DNA from: Balneolales bacterium
GTDB taxonomy: Bacteria > Bacteroidota > Rhodothermia > Balneolales > Natronogracilivirgulaceae
Assembly (NCBI GenBank): GCA_007128855.1
Contig: SKWQ01000091.1
Span: forward strand, 1 to 45,154
DNA: 45,154 nucleotides
Reading direction: 5' to 3'
Shown here: positions 32,967 through 41,308 of the stretch, piece after piece
Layout of the letters: every line of letters starts with the position of its first letter
How positions within the stretch are numbered: position 1 is the stretch's first letter
Program-made: the position numbers and the translations under genes
The notes under the pieces: model-generated
Seen by the model: only the letters and a program-made list of their open reading frames with translations
Told to the model about the DNA's origin: nothing
Database searches by the model: none

Positions 32967-33653
32967 TTAGCTGTTGCCAAAGGTAAACCGGTGCCGGGCC
33001 GTGGAGCGCACCGGCCGGCCTTCATGCACAGCCGGATGAAAGAGCCACTGCCGGGCCGCCACAAGCGTAATTTCCCGGAAGCCGTATCCCGTCCCGGATA
33101 CCGTTTCGAAACGTCCGGTGTCACGGTTGAACATGCGGATCTCGTCGATCACGGCTTCCTCCACCTCACCGGTTTCGGAAACCACGTATCGGACAATGAT
33201 CTCGACGCGCACACCGTCCCGGCGTGCCTGCGGCGGGGTGACCGGCTCGACGATGCGCCTGACATTGGGTGGACGGTCCGGCTGATCCACGATTTCACCC
33301 GGCCCTTCCGGCATGGGGATCGGGCCGAAGTCCGGATCGGATTCCATCCCGGAGATTTCCAGGTCGAACTCCACATCCACCACCTCCTCTTCGGGAACGG
33401 TTATTTCGGGACGGGGTACGATCGGGGCCACGCGTTCGACGGCCGCTTGCTGCCTTGTCTGGATGAACTCGGGCATCAGGATCTGATCCTCCCGGAATTG
33501 ACCGTCCAGAAGCCGGTCGCCACCAGTATCCACCGGCCAAAACCGGAAGAGCAGGATGAACAGCAGGAGGCAACAGATGACGGCGATCTGGATCCGGTAA
33601 AAATAGGCGTTGTTCCTGCCGTCTGTATCGTGCAAATGCCTCACATCCACCAA
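32967..33653 (-). CDS. energy transducer TonB-like protein
   Basis: A 228-residue protein with a short cytoplasmic N-terminus, one transmembrane helix (about 22-39, 'IQIAVICCLLLFILLF') and a periplasmic Pro/Glu-rich linker (about 70-130). A TonB C-terminal-like domain lies at about 145-228 ('VRVEIIVRYVVSETGEVEEAVIDE', 'AARQWLFHPAVHEGRPV'). TonB passes proton-motive force from ExbB/ExbD to outer-membrane receptors; neither those nor a receptor is here. The ORF-track start is a TTG at 33653 with a GTG next to it, so the exact start is uncertain. It is 25 bp downstream of murQ and probably co-transcribed. Family likely, partner unknown. Confidence 0.83.
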   Translation of the reverse strand: MVDVRHLHDTDGRNNAYFYRIQIAVICCLLLFILLFRFWPVDTGGDRLLDGQFREDQILMPEFIQTRQQAAVERVAPIVPRPEITVPEEEVVDVEFDLEISGMESDPDFGPIPMPEGPGEIVDQPDRPPNVRRIVEPVTPPQARRDGVRVEIIVRYVVSETGEVEEAVIDEIRMFNRDTGRFETVSGTGYGFREITLVAARQWLFHPAVHEGRPVRSTARHRFTFGNS

Positions 33654-33678
33654 GTGATTTCAGCCGGAGGCCTGGTTG

Positions 33679-34614
33679 TTATTTATTTTCGTAAGACTGT
33701 AACGCGGCACGTATGAATCCGTTATGTGCTTCGAGCTGTTTTTCCGCCTCTTCCCGGCTTATTTTGGCCAGGCCCATGAGCAGGGCCACTTTGACCTTGC
33801 CTCCCGCTTCCATCATGAGGCGGGCTGCTTCGTCATAGTCGGCATCGGTGAACATGCTGATGATCCGCCGGGAGCGTTCCACCAGTTTTTTGTTGGTCAG
33901 CATCAGGTCCACCATCACATTCTCGTACACTTTGCCGAGCCGTACCATGGCACCGGTAGTGATCATGTTGCAGACCATTTTTTGTGCCGTCGCGCTTTTG
34001 AGCCGTGTGCTGCCCATGATCACCTCGGGTCCGACCGGTACATCGATCATCACGTCCAGCTGCTGCTCCAGATTCACGCGTTCGGCGGATACGCAGCATA
34101 CCATAATGGTGCGGGCACCGCGGCGCTTGGCCTCGTCCAGGGTTCCCAGCACGTACGGCGTGCGGCCACTTGCCGCCAATCCACAAACCACATCTTTTTC
34201 GCTTACGTTCAGATGTGAGATATCTTTTGCGCCATCTTCCGGCAGGTCCTCCGAACCCTCCTGCGCCACGAACATCGCTTCGCGTCCGCCGGCGATGAGC
34301 CCGATAACCTGATCCGGGCGGGTACCGAATGTCGGCGGGCACTCGGCGGCGTCCAGCACGCCGAGGCGGCCACTGGTGCCGGCACCGGTATAGATCAGAC
34401 GTCCGCCCTGCGCAAGTGCTTCGTGGGCATAGGCCACGGCCTGTGCGATCTGCTCATTTCTGGTGCTGACGTATTCGGCGACCAGCTTGTCCTGCTCGTT
34501 TATCAGCCGGACAATCTCCAGCGGATCGGCCAGGTCGATGTGCATGGTATCGGGGTTTCTCTGCTCGGTCTCCAGCTTCTTGAGCTGGTTGTAAAGTTTT
34601 TGCTTGTCAGACAA
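33679..34614 (-). CDS. murQ: N-acetylmuramic acid 6-phosphate etherase
   Basis: Cleaves the lactyl ether of MurNAc-6-phosphate to give GlcNAc-6-phosphate in cell-wall recycling. The 311-residue length is standard. The N-terminus 'LETEQRNPDTMHIDLADPLEIVRLINEQD' (in two parts) matches the family. The SIS sugar-isomerase domain has 'YTGAGTSGRLGVLDAAECPPTF' with its acidic catalytic position, plus 'GLAASGRTPYV' and 'GSTRLKSATAQK'. The start is TTG at 34614, supported by AAGGAG eight to nine bases upstream. It is followed by the TonB-like gene after 25 bp. No MurNAc kinase or transporter is nearby. Confidence 0.96.
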   Translation of the reverse strand: MSDKQKLYNQLKKLETEQRNPDTMHIDLADPLEIVRLINEQDKLVAEYVSTRNEQIAQAVAYAHEALAQGGRLIYTGAGTSGRLGVLDAAECPPTFGTRPDQVIGLIAGGREAMFVAQEGSEDLPEDGAKDISHLNVSEKDVVCGLAASGRTPYVLGTLDEAKRRGARTIMVCCVSAERVNLEQQLDVMIDVPVGPEVIMGSTRLKSATAQKMVCNMITTGAMVRLGKVYENVMVDLMLTNKKLVERSRRIISMFTDADYDEAARLMMEAGGKVKVALLMGLAKISREEAEKQLEAHNGFIRAALQSYENK

Positions 34615-34712
34615 AATGATTGCTCCTTGTTATGTGATTTTCAGTAACAGATAATAGATTTATGTCCCAGTTGGACAATATACGCAAGTTGTATGAAGCT
34701 GTCTTGAAAAAA

Positions 34713-36296
34713 CTAGCGGCGGTTTTTACGGCGCGACCACCAATCGGAATCTGACCGGCCGCTTGCCGGATCCTTGCTTTGGTCCTGAAGACCGGTTGCG
34801 TGGCGGTCCGGAAACCCGGTTCCTGCTGCGGCCGCATCCACCCCGGCTTGTCCGACTGCCGGTGACATGCTGTTACCGCCATGGTTATCGCCATGGTGCA
34901 GCATTCCGGCTATGATCGATACCGGATGGGAGAGGGATGTTTCCACCAGCTCCTCCCCGGAAAAGTGTTCCGGAATAAAATGGGTGTCATACCGGCCCTC
35001 CCGGAACGCCGCGTGACCCATCACATACCGGCAAAACGGGATGGTTGTGGGAAAACCGGTGATGATGGTATCATCCAGGGCGCGGGTCATGCGTGCTATG
35101 GCCTCGGAACGGTTACTGCCGTACACGATCAGTTTGGCGAGCAGCGGATCGTACTCCGTGGTGATCTGCTGTCCCGGACGGATGCCCTCATCCACACGCA
35201 CGTGCGCACCCGTTGGCGGTCGCCATTTTTTAATGGTTCCGGTAGCCGGGAGGAACTGTTCGATCGGGTTTTCGGCGCAGATCCGGCATTCAATGGCGTG
35301 GCCATTCCGCTGCAGTTCATGCTGTTTCCATGGCAACGGGTGGCCTTCGGCTACGCGTATCTGCAGCGCGACAAGATCCGTTCCCGTGGTCATTTCCGTT
35401 ACGGGGTGTTCCACCTGAAGGCGGGTATTCATTTCCAGAAAATAGAAATTGCGGTCGCGGTCCACCAGGAATTCGACCGTTCCTGCTCCCACGTATCCGC
35501 AGGAACCGGCAGCGCGCAGCGCCGCTTCTCCCATTTCCTGTCGCAGCGCTTCATCCAGGAACGGGCTGGGCGACTCTTCGATGAGTTTCTGATGACGTCG
35601 CTGGATGGAGCACTCGCGGTCGAACAGGTGCACCATGTTGCCATGACGGTCGGCGAATATCTGGAATTCCACATGGCGCGGCTCCTGCAGATATTTTTCC
35701 AGGTAGACGCGGTCGTCGCCGAAAGCGCCGCCGGCTTCCGAGCGGGCGGATGAGAGGGCCCCCGGGAGCTCGCCAGCGGTTCGCACCAGGCGCATGCCCT
35801 TACCGCCGCCGCCGGCAGCTGCCTTCACCAGCACCGGATAGCCGATGTCACCGGCCACCTGTTGTGCCTCCTCATCCGAAGCGATGGCCGACCGGGTCCC
35901 CGGCGGGATGGGCACCCCGGCTTTTTCCATAAGTTCGCGTGCCTGCGTCTTGTCCCCCATCTGCCGGATGGCATGCGGACCGGGTCCGATGAATAAGATC
36001 TGCTCCCGGGCACACGCCTCGGCAAAATCGGCGTTTTCGCTCAGGAAGCCGTACCCGGGATGGATCGCATCCGCCTGGCGCTCCCTGGCTGCCTGCAGGA
36101 TCCGGTCGGAGTTCAGATAGGTGTCACTTGCCGATTTCCCCTCAAGCAGCACCACCTCATCGGCATTGAGGGAATGCGGACTGTGCCTGTCCGATTCCGA
36201 ACAGACCGCAACGGTCCGTACCCCAAGCTCCCTGCAGGTACGGATGACCCGAAGGGCTATTTCACCGCGGTTGGCGATGAGGATTTTACGGAACAT
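34713..36296 (-). CDS. biotin carboxylase paralogue (acyl-CoA carboxylase alpha-subunit type) lacking a biotin carrier domain
   Basis: A second biotin carboxylase, 527 residues from the ATG at 36296 ('[20 protein letters not shown]'). ATP-grasp features are intact: 'KAAAGGGGKGMRLV', 'RRHQKLIEESPSPFL', '[15 protein letters not shown]' and 'YDPLLAKLIVYG'. Details such as 'KLIEESPSPFLD' resemble alpha subunits of propionyl- or methylcrotonyl-CoA carboxylases, which normally continue into a biotin carrier domain. Here, after about residue 455, there is only a low-complexity tail ('GVDAAAAGTGFPDRHATG', ending 'WWSRRKNRR') with no 'AMKM' biotin motif. No carboxyltransferase is nearby. Its start overlaps the end of the esterase-like gene by 11 bp, so the two are translationally coupled. 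The enzyme call is sure, its substrate is not. Confidence 0.88.
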   Translation of the reverse strand: MFRKILIANRGEIALRVIRTCRELGVRTVAVCSESDRHSPHSLNADEVVLLEGKSASDTYLNSDRILQAARERQADAIHPGYGFLSENADFAEACAREQILFIGPGPHAIRQMGDKTQARELMEKAGVPIPPGTRSAIASDEEAQQVAGDIGYPVLVKAAAGGGGKGMRLVRTAGELPGALSSARSEAGGAFGDDRVYLEKYLQEPRHVEFQIFADRHGNMVHLFDRECSIQRRHQKLIEESPSPFLDEALRQEMGEAALRAAGSCGYVGAGTVEFLVDRDRNFYFLEMNTRLQVEHPVTEMTTGTDLVALQIRVAEGHPLPWKQHELQRNGHAIECRICAENPIEQFLPATGTIKKWRPPTGAHVRVDEGIRPGQQITTEYDPLLAKLIVYGSNRSEAIARMTRALDDTIITGFPTTIPFCRYVMGHAAFREGRYDTHFIPEHFSGEELVETSLSHPVSIIAGMLHHGDNHGGNSMSPAVGQAGVDAAAAGTGFPDRHATGLQDQSKDPASGRSDSDWWSRRKNRR

Positions 36297-36999
36297 GTCG
36301 CTGCAGTATATCCCCGCGGATCTCCCAGGGATCGTCTCCGGTTTCGATCCAGTAATCAAAAATGTGCTCAACCGCCTTTGACCTTAGGATATCGCTGAGC
36401 ATGTAGTTCATATCGAGGTTGGGATCGTCGGGCGTAACGACAAGGCGGATGTCCGTGCTTTTGATGTCATCGAGCAGGGTCGGGTCGTCAAGATTGGGAA
36501 GATACTCGAGCGGATTGTTGTAGTAGACGTTGTCATCGAAATAGTCATCCATGTAAGCACGTATCTGGAACACCCCTCCGATGGAGATGGCCTTCTGGAT
36601 CTGTCCCGGATGCTTGAGCAACAGGTTGACGGCATGATACCCACCCAAACCAACGCCCGCCGCCATGACAAACAGGTCGTTCGTGGTTTTCCTGATGAAC
36701 GGCAGCACCTCATCGATTATGAAGTTATCAAACTGCCGGTGCCGGCTGATCCGGAGTCGGGGCGGGGCGCCGGTGTTCAAAAAACTCTCCCGATCATTGG
36801 AGTCAACACAGAATATGCGATTATGTCCGTTTTTCAATTGAAAATCGAGGGCTTTTATCAATCCGTGGTCCTCCCATTCGGTCCGGGTCCGGCCCTCGTC
36901 CGGAAATACGAGGAGCGGTGTGCCCTCGGTACCGTATATCGAGATGGTTGTTTTTGTTCCCAGGCTGGGACTTTGCCAGCTATGACTCTTTTTTTCCAT
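36286..36999 (-). CDS. esterase-fold (alpha/beta hydrolase) protein with the nucleophile serine replaced
   Basis: A 237-residue protein resembling the putative-esterase (esterase D/YbbA-like) family: 'GTEGTPLLVFPDEG' near 21-34, 'FCVDSNDRESFL', 'FDNFIIDEVLPFI', and 'YHAVNLLLKHPGQIQKAISIGGVFQI' (two segments). At the nucleophile elbow, where relatives have G-x-S-x-G followed by G-Y-H, this has 'AGVGLGGYHA', so Gly occupies the Ser position. An Asp ('VTPDDPN') and a C-terminal region ending 'DILQRHVP' remain. It is therefore likely a non-catalytic or altered member. The ORF track starts at 37209; ATG 36999 ('MEKKSHSW') fits the family. It overlaps the biotin carboxylase start by 11 bp. Confidence 0.75.
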   Translation of the reverse strand: MEKKSHSWQSPSLGTKTTISIYGTEGTPLLVFPDEGRTRTEWEDHGLIKALDFQLKNGHNRIFCVDSNDRESFLNTGAPPRLRISRHRQFDNFIIDEVLPFIRKTTNDLFVMAAGVGLGGYHAVNLLLKHPGQIQKAISIGGVFQIRAYMDDYFDDNVYYNNPLEYLPNLDDPTLLDDIKSTDIRLVVTPDDPNLDMNYMLSDILRSKAVEHIFDYWIETGDDPWEIRGDILQRHVP

Positions 37000-37184
37000 C
37001 ACAGAGGGGTTTTGGAAAGGTGACGTGATTGTCGGACGATTCCGTTGATGGAAAGCTAAAGGATAGCTGGAAATTTTAAAAACTTTTTCCCTGCCAGTTC
37101 GATTCCATGCCGGACCGGTTTCTGAGGCGTTGGAGATGCTCCACTCAGTGCCGGCTGCTGTTCCGGGCCGGATGCCTGTACCAC

Positions 37185-38138
37185 TCAGTGCCGGACCGTG
37201 TGCCACCACACCCTGGGAAGGATCGACATCTTTTGTGTAAAGGACAGATAGGCGCGACGTGTGAAGACCTGATATTTATTGGTTTCGATCTGGTCCAGGA
37301 TCCTGGCATAGTTATGACGGGCCAGTCGGACAGGTATCTGGCTGTCCGGTGAAAGCATCGGGATGCCTTTATCGGCACTGTCATAGTAACTGCGGGCACG
37401 ATCGATCTGAAAGCGCATCAGCTCCCGGAAGGAATCGGTCATCCGGTGGCTGAACAAATCTTCTTCGGTAACACCGAAACGGTTCAGGTCTTCTTCAGGA
37501 AGATAGATCCGGCCACGTTCAAGATCCTCACCCACATCCCGCAGGATGTTGGTCAGCTGCATGGCGATGCCCAGGTCCACAGCATGCCGCAGTGCCGCCC
37601 GGTCATTATATCCGAAGATTTCACTGATCATCAGTCCGACAACCGATGCCACCTTGTAGGAGTAGTCGTATAGCTCTTCAAATGTCTCATACCGGTTTTT
37701 GCTCAGGTCCATACCGACCCCGTCGATCAGATCAAAGGGAAGGGCAATGTCGATATCGTGGCGTCTGAGCACATCTGAAAAAGCAACCAGGATCGGGTTG
37801 TCGCCACCGCCACCCTCATAGGTTTTCTGCAGTTTCCCCTTCCAGTCAGTAAGGGTCTCCTCCGTCTCCTGCCGTTTGACCGGGTTGGCGGCGATCAGGT
37901 CCTCGGCCTCATCCACAAGGTTGTCAAGAAACCGGCAGAGGCCGTAAATGGCAAAGATGCTTCGCTGTTTATGATAGGGAAGGAAGCGGGTTGCCAGATA
38001 AAAGGTCTTGGCATATCTCCGAGTGATGTTGCGGCAGTGTTCGTAGGCGCTGCGCAACTCGGGATCTGAGACCTCCTCGATCACATCCCTGTGGAAGGAA
38101 GTGCGTTCATAAACCGATCTAATGGACCAGGACGGCAC
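37185..38138 (-). CDS. crtB: phytoene/squalene synthase family protein
   Basis: Condenses two prenyl diphosphates head-to-head, giving phytoene (carotenoids) or squalene/dehydrosqualene. The first Asp-rich motif is 'RFLDNLVDEAED' (D-x-x-x-D) and the second 'RDVGEDLERGRIYLP'. 'HCRNITRRYAKTFYLATRFLP' near the N-terminus is typical of CrtB-type enzymes. The ORF track begins at a TTG (38216), but that codon lies upstream of a TATCTTGG promoter-like element. I prefer the GTG at 38138, giving 317 residues; a later GTG is also possible. No other carotenoid genes (crtI, crtY) are in the window, so the gene name is by family only. It diverges from the lacI-purC pair. Confidence 0.85.
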   Translation of the reverse strand: MPSWSIRSVYERTSFHRDVIEEVSDPELRSAYEHCRNITRRYAKTFYLATRFLPYHKQRSIFAIYGLCRFLDNLVDEAEDLIAANPVKRQETEETLTDWKGKLQKTYEGGGGDNPILVAFSDVLRRHDIDIALPFDLIDGVGMDLSKNRYETFEELYDYSYKVASVVGLMISEIFGYNDRAALRHAVDLGIAMQLTNILRDVGEDLERGRIYLPEEDLNRFGVTEEDLFSHRMTDSFRELMRFQIDRARSYYDSADKGIPMLSPDSQIPVRLARHNYARILDQIETNKYQVFTRRAYLSFTQKMSILPRVWWHTVRH

Positions 38139-38167
38139 GGCTATTCGATTATTTTTCGTTTGTGATT

Positions 38168-38175
38168 CCAAGATA
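38168..38175 (-). promoter_or_regulatory. possible crtB -7 element (TATCTTGG)
   Basis: The minus strand reads TATCTTGG, one base from TANNTTTG. Transcription would begin near 38161, about 22 bases before the GTG at 38138, which supports that start. No clear -33 box was seen. Confidence 0.3.
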
Positions 38176-38300
38176 AACAACAAAAGACGAATTCTTCTGA
38201 TTTCGTTCCCTGCCAATACTTTCAGGGAAAATGGAAAATCCGGTCAGTAAAAAAACGGATGGATTGCCGGCGTGGCGACCATAACCCGGCTATCACACCC

Positions 38301-38324
38301 GGAATGTACTGTAACAGTCGTTCC
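38301..38324. promoter_or_regulatory. imperfect palindrome with perfect core ACTGT-A-ACAGT
   Basis: ACTGTAACAGT (38308-38318) is a perfect odd palindrome. It is flanked by GGAA (38301-38304) and TTCC (38321-38324) at nearly the same centre. A size of about 24 bp suits a dimeric regulator such as the LacI protein encoded next door; binding is not shown. Confidence 0.35.
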
Positions 38325-38341
38325 GTAATATAAATAACATG

Positions 38342-38377
38342 TAATTATTCAGCGAAAATCACTACTTTGAATAATTA
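38342..38377. repeat. perfect 10-bp inverted repeat TAATTATTCA ... TGAATAATTA
   Basis: TAATTATTCA (38342-38351) and TGAATAATTA (38368-38377) are exact inverted copies with a 16-base spacer. They could be two operator half-sites, or a hairpin in a transcript running in either direction. No T-run typical of a terminator follows closely. Confidence 0.5.
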
Positions 38378-38570
38378 GGTTCGTTTCTTTTTAATTCTTG
38401 ATTAAAACAGGGAGGGTACGATCCGGGTGGCAGTTTCTTTTTCGGACCGCCAGGGTTGCCCGACCCAGATCGCAGTTGGAAGTCCGGCGGCAGGCATCCC
38501 TTGTGTTGTCTGTCGTTCTTTCATTTCTATATTATTGATATATTAAGTATTTAGGCCAAACAACAGAGAC

Positions 38571-39581
38571 ATGGCAAAAAAGCAGACTATTTACGATGTG
38601 GCCCGGGTTGCTAATGTTGCGATCTCCACTGTATCGCGGGTCCTCAACGGATCCCCATATGTATCCGAGGAAACGAAAAAGCGGGTGCAGAAAGCTATCG
38701 ACGAGCTGGATTTCCGTCCGCAGGTAAATGCGAGGAAACTGGCTCGGCGAGAGGCGCAGATCATTGCCGTTGCCCTGCCCACGTTCACCACCCCGTTTTT
38801 CAACGAAATCCTCAAGGGTATCAAAGACCGGCTCAAGGATACCGACCTGGACTTCATCATCTACAACACCGGATCTGCCAATCCGGAGGAGACGCTCAAA
38901 ACGTTTCTGGACCGCGGCATACCGGATGCCTTGCTCATCCTCTCGATCAACATCGACGATGAGATCAGCAACCGGCTCAAAAGCGCTGGCATTCCCGTCG
39001 TGCTTGTCGGTGCCAAACACGATGACTTCAACTACCTGTACTGGAACAACTTCAAGGGCGGCTACATGGCCGGGGAGCATTTGATCAAGCAGGGTTACAA
39101 GAAAATCGGGATGGTGCGTTCACACAGCAAATCGCCGGTCGCCGACCAGCGTGAAAACGGCTTCCGCGACGTACTTAAGACGTACAACCTCCCCCTGGAT
39201 GAAAAATTCTTCGTAATGGGCATCACCCGCAAGCACTCCGGTTACAGCGAAGAAGCCGGTTATGAAGCCGTACAGATCATGAAAGAGCGCGGCGGGCTTC
39301 CCGAGGCCATATTCTGCACCAACGACGCACAGGCTATCGGTGTGATGCACGCCCTGCGGGAGGACAAGATGCGCATTCCCGAAGACATCGGCGTCATGGG
39401 GTACGACAACATCAAAACCTCGCACTACCTCGCCCTTTCCACCATCGACCAGAAAATGTATGACGTGGGTATGATGGCCATTGACCGGCTGACCAACATG
39501 ATCAAGGATAAGGACACCTCCATCATCCAGAAGGAGATCGAACCCAAACTCGTAGCCCGTAACTCTACCAGGCGCCCGTGA
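38571..39581 (+). CDS. LacI-family transcriptional regulator
   Basis: A 336-residue DNA-binding regulator. The N-terminal helix-turn-helix and hinge are textbook: 'TIYDVARVANVAISTVSRVLNG' (about 6-27), then 'VSEETKKRVQKAIDELDFRP'. A type 1 periplasmic-binding-like effector domain follows (about 62-330), with 'IAVALPTFTTPFFNEILKG', 'IFCTNDAQAIGVMHAL' and 'IGVMGYDN'. The effector is probably a sugar or nucleobase but cannot be read from sequence. Its last four bases overlap the GTG of purC (GTGA), so it is translationally coupled to a purine-synthesis enzyme. In gammaproteobacteria the LacI-family PurR controls purine genes, so a purine link is a reasonable inference only. Two dyads upstream could be its operators. 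Confidence 0.92.
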   Translation: MAKKQTIYDVARVANVAISTVSRVLNGSPYVSEETKKRVQKAIDELDFRPQVNARKLARREAQIIAVALPTFTTPFFNEILKGIKDRLKDTDLDFIIYNTGSANPEETLKTFLDRGIPDALLILSINIDDEISNRLKSAGIPVVLVGAKHDDFNYLYWNNFKGGYMAGEHLIKQGYKKIGMVRSHSKSPVADQRENGFRDVLKTYNLPLDEKFFVMGITRKHSGYSEEAGYEAVQIMKERGGLPEAIFCTNDAQAIGVMHALREDKMRIPEDIGVMGYDNIKTSHYLALSTIDQKMYDVGMMAIDRLTNMIKDKDTSIIQKEIEPKLVARNSTRRP

Positions 39582-40546
39582 ATTCCCAGGCCGACCGCTC
39601 GCAACTGCTGGAGCACTGCATCACCGAAACTTCCGTGCCCGGACACCCCGCAGATTACAGGGGCAAGGTGCGCGACATCTATCATCTGGACGCGGACCGG
39701 ATGGTCATCGTCGCCACCGACCGCATCTCCGCCTTTGACCACATCTTCAACGAGCCCATCCCCTTCAAGGGCCAGCTTCTCAACCAGCTCGCCTGGTACG
39801 GGTTCCGGAACGTGGCGGATCTGTGCACCCACCATGTGATCGATGTGCCGCATCCCAACGTTACCATCGCCCGCAAATGCCGGCCGCTGCCGGTGGAAGT
39901 GGTCGTCAGGGGTTACCTGACCGGACATGCCTGGCGGGTCTACAGGGAGGGCGGACGCGCACTCTGCGGTGTCACGATGCCCGGCGGCCTGCGACAGAAC
40001 GAGGCCTTTCCGGAGCCCATCCTCACACCCACCACCAAGGCCAAAGAAGGCCACGACGAGGACATCTCCGAAGCGGAAATCCTGTCCGGCGGACACGTCC
40101 CGGAACCCTTGTGGATGGAAATCCGCCAGACCGCGCTGCGCCTGTTCCGGAGAGGTCAGGAAGTGGCCCGGAAGAAGGACCTGATCCTGGTGGACACCAA
40201 ATACGAATTTGGCCTGTTCCGCGATAAACTGGTCCTCATCGACGAGGTCCACACCGCCGATTCATCGCGCTATTTCTACGCGGATGGATACGAGGATCGC
40301 CTTGAACGCGGCGAACCGCAAAAGCAGCTCTCCAAGGAGTTCCTGCGCGAGTGGCTGATCGATAGCGGGCACCATGCCACCCTGGACCAGCAGCTGCCGG
40401 TCCTGCCTGACGATGTGCGCATCTCCATCTATGAGCGCTACCGTGAACTGTATGAAAAGCTGACCGGAGAGACCTTCCGTCCGGTCCCCACGGCCGATTT
40501 CAACCGTGAACTGGAGGACCTGCTGGATAAACTGGCGACGTCCTGA
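39578..40546 (+). CDS. purC: phosphoribosylaminoimidazole-succinocarboxamide synthase (SAICAR synthase)
   Basis: Joins aspartate to CAIR with ATP to give SAICAR, a step of de novo purine synthesis. The 322-residue form is the longer type found in Bacteroidota and eukaryotes. Visible motifs: 'YRGKVRDIYHLD' near 26, 'ATDRISAFDHIFNEPIPFKG', 'VEVVVRGYLTGHAW', 'PTTKAKEGHDEDIS', and 'LVDTKYEFG' followed by 'LIDEVHTADSSRY'. It starts with GTG at 39578, overlapping the LacI-family gene's stop by 4 bp. The following 69 bp to the convergent queE hold no obvious terminator. No other pur genes are in the window; guaA is the only other purine gene here. Confidence 0.96.
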   Translation: MNSQADRSQLLEHCITETSVPGHPADYRGKVRDIYHLDADRMVIVATDRISAFDHIFNEPIPFKGQLLNQLAWYGFRNVADLCTHHVIDVPHPNVTIARKCRPLPVEVVVRGYLTGHAWRVYREGGRALCGVTMPGGLRQNEAFPEPILTPTTKAKEGHDEDISEAEILSGGHVPEPLWMEIRQTALRLFRRGQEVARKKDLILVDTKYEFGLFRDKLVLIDEVHTADSSRYFYADGYEDRLERGEPQKQLSKEFLREWLIDSGHHATLDQQLPVLPDDVRISIYERYRELYEKLTGETFRPVPTADFNRELEDLLDKLATS

Positions 40547-40615
40547 CAAAGCTTGTTTACCTCTCCCATACCCTACTTCAACGTGACATTCGTATGTGCG
40601 CAGCCAGAACGCTTC

Positions 40616-41281
40616 TCAGGGCACGTTCAGGTACTTGTGCGTCTGCAGGCTGATGGTCCACCCGGGATTCGCCTTCACATAATCCACGATCATCGGGATG
40701 GATGCGGGTGTGTCCCACTCGGGCTGCAACATTTTCCGGGCGCCGGCCGGACACCGGGCCGCATTTTTCTCGGCGTATTGCAGGTCCTTGCGGGTCAGCA
40801 CCACCACTTTCAGCTCGTCCACAAGAGGAAATATCCCGGCCAGTGGCTCCTTGAACCGTTTCGGTGACAGCGTGACCCAGTCGATATCGCCGGTCATGGG
40901 CGAGGAACCGCTGGTCTCCAGGTGGATGCGCAATCCGGCCTCATGCAGGCCTTCGCACAGCGCCGTCAGGTCATGCAGCAGTGGTTCACCACCGGTTATG
41001 ACGGCAAAACCCGCCCCGGACTCCGCAGCGGCCCGCACCAGCTCCCCGGTGCCAATACGCGGATGGATGGACTCGTCCCAGCTCTCCTTCACGTCACACC
41101 ACCAGCATCCCACATCACATCCCGCCAGCCGTATGAAATAGGCCGCCTGTCCGGTGTGCGCACCTTCCCCCTGGATGGTGTAAAAATGCTCCATCACAGG
41201 GTAACCGGTGTCGCGCCAGCTGCGTGGTCCGCCTGCCGATGCCGCGCTGCCCCTTTTTTTTGTGGATGTGGTTTTCGTCAT
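40616..41281 (-). CDS. queE: 7-carboxy-7-deazaguanine synthase (radical SAM)
   Basis: Converts 6-carboxytetrahydropterin to 7-carboxy-7-deazaguanine in queuosine/preQ0 synthesis. The 221-residue enzyme has 'HFYTIQGEGAHTGQAAYFIRLAGC' (in two parts) and a CX3CX2C cluster motif 'CDVGCWWC' at residues 55-62, which is normal for this family's modified cluster loop. 'ITGGEPLLHD' is the SAM-binding GGE motif. 'LETSGS' and 'LSPKRFKEP' also fit. The start is ATG 41281, preceded by a -7 promoter element. About 27 extra residues rich in Lys/Ser precede the core. queC, queD and queF are not in the window. Confidence 0.93.
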   Translation of the reverse strand: MTKTTSTKKRGSAASAGGPRSWRDTGYPVMEHFYTIQGEGAHTGQAAYFIRLAGCDVGCWWCDVKESWDESIHPRIGTGELVRAAAESGAGFAVITGGEPLLHDLTALCEGLHEAGLRIHLETSGSSPMTGDIDWVTLSPKRFKEPLAGIFPLVDELKVVVLTRKDLQYAEKNAARCPAGARKMLQPEWDTPASIPMIVDYVKANPGWTISLQTHKYLNVP

Positions 41282-41308
41282 AATCACGGATTGGCTTGAT
41301 AACAGTGC

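Larger units (their letters stand above)
38139..38570. other. 432-bp AT-rich divergent control region between crtB and lacI-purC
   Basis: This holds no gene. It contains a likely crtB -7 element (38168-38175), an imperfect 24-bp palindrome (38301-38324), a perfect 10-bp inverted repeat (38342-38377), and a very AT-rich stretch (about 38525-38555) just before the LacI gene. It is the main regulatory-looking region of the right half of the window. Confidence 0.6.

Noticed and set aside
34615-34712. Lost biotin carrier domain after the AccC paralogue through a frameshift
   Set aside because: Only 98 bp separate it from murQ, far too short for a carrier domain, and no biotin motif appears in any frame.
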